6,305 bases of DNA from assembly GCA_025449775.1 (NCBI GenBank), contig JANWIS010000206.1, forward strand, positions 1 through 6,305. Direction: 5' to 3'. Positions within the stretch are counted from its first letter, which is position 1; the number at the start of each line of letters is the position of its first letter. Shown here one piece after another: positions 6,167 to 6,305 of this stretch. The position numbers and the translations under genes were made by a program. The notes under the pieces are model-generated. The model saw nothing but the letters and a program-made list of their open reading frames with translations, was not told where the DNA came from and made no database searches. This DNA is from Ignavibacteriaceae bacterium (lineage in GTDB: Bacteria; Bacteroidota; Ignavibacteria; Ignavibacteriales; Ignavibacteriaceae).

Positions 6167-6305
6167 AAATTGCCTTTGTAACTTCACATATTAACCGTTC
6201 AACTCAATGGATCTGGTTTTCGGAAGAACTGCAGAAGAGAAATATTCCGCATATACATATAATAATAAACGAATTTAAACCATTATTATATGATGATCTG
6301 AAAGA
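6163..6305 (+). CDS. Probable glycosyltransferase N-terminus (GT-B/GT4-like), 3'-truncated by window end
   Basis: An ATG at 6163 overlaps the previous stop as ATGA, and the frame stays open to the window end (47 full codons). The product begins MKIAFVTSHINRSTQWIWFS, then has a helix with EELQKRN and a strand HIHIIIN (30-36). A short beta strand opening with MKIAFV, a helix containing 'EELQKR' and a second hydrophobic strand fit the first beta-alpha-beta unit of a GT-B glycosyltransferase. The catalytic and donor-binding domain lies outside the window, so the family call rests on this N-terminal pattern and on the context of three other glycosyltransferases. Other proteins with a Rossmann-like N terminus cannot be excluded. 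The 4-nt overlap shows the operon continues downstream. Confidence 0.6.
   Translation, partial: MKIAFVTSHINRSTQWIWFSEELQKRNIPHIHIIINEFKPLLYDDLK

Noticed and set aside
1..6305. A hidden defence system, mobile element, CRISPR array or RNA gene
   Set aside because: Nearly every base is accounted for by glycan-biosynthesis genes. No repeat array, terminal inverted repeats, transposase, tRNA-like fold or nuclease/toxin motif was found on either strand.

Overview
The window reads as an internal segment of a surface-glycan biosynthesis locus (O-antigen, capsule or exopolysaccharide type) from an AT-rich bacterium. Bacteroidota is the best guess. The coding sequence is visibly A/T-rich with AAA, GAA, ATT and AAT codons prominent, none of the start codons has a convincing Shine-Dalgarno purine block, and A-rich sequence precedes most starts. 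Those traits, together with the gene content, fit Bacteroidota, but the lineage is an inference and no taxonomic marker gene is present.

All eight genes lie on the + strand and are packed almost without gaps, so one operon is likely. In order they are: (1) the 3' part of a TylF-like SAM-dependent O-methyltransferase, 1-519; (2) an extended-SDR NAD-dependent sugar epimerase/dehydratase, 526-1422; (3) a GT-B fold glycosyltransferase, 1401-2555; (4) a GT-A fold family 2 glycosyltransferase, 2556-3557; (5) a PAPS-type sulfotransferase, 3603-4235; (6) a class I SAM methyltransferase with an N-terminal four-cysteine zinc-binding-like motif, 4239-5150; (7) a second, different family 2 glycosyltransferase, 5147-6166; (8) the first 47 codons of another probable GT-B glycosyltransferase, 6163 to the window end. 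Junctions are 6 nt, a 22-nt overlap, 0 nt, 45 nt, 3 nt, a 4-nt overlap and a 4-nt overlap. The only non-coding stretch longer than 6 nt is 3558-3602, which holds a small hairpin.

The genes can be read together as follows. The SDR enzyme would supply or modify a nucleotide sugar. At least three complete glycosyltransferases and one partial one would assemble an oligosaccharide, probably on a lipid carrier at the inner face of the cytoplasmic membrane. Two methyltransferases and a sulfotransferase would decorate it. The product is therefore predicted to be a methylated and possibly sulfated surface glycan. No flippase, polymerase, ABC exporter or chain-length regulator is inside the window, so the export route cannot be told.

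I found no tRNA, rRNA, CRISPR array, insertion sequence, toxin-antitoxin pair or defence system. The families are all familiar; what is unusual is the combination of modifying enzymes rather than any single new gene type.
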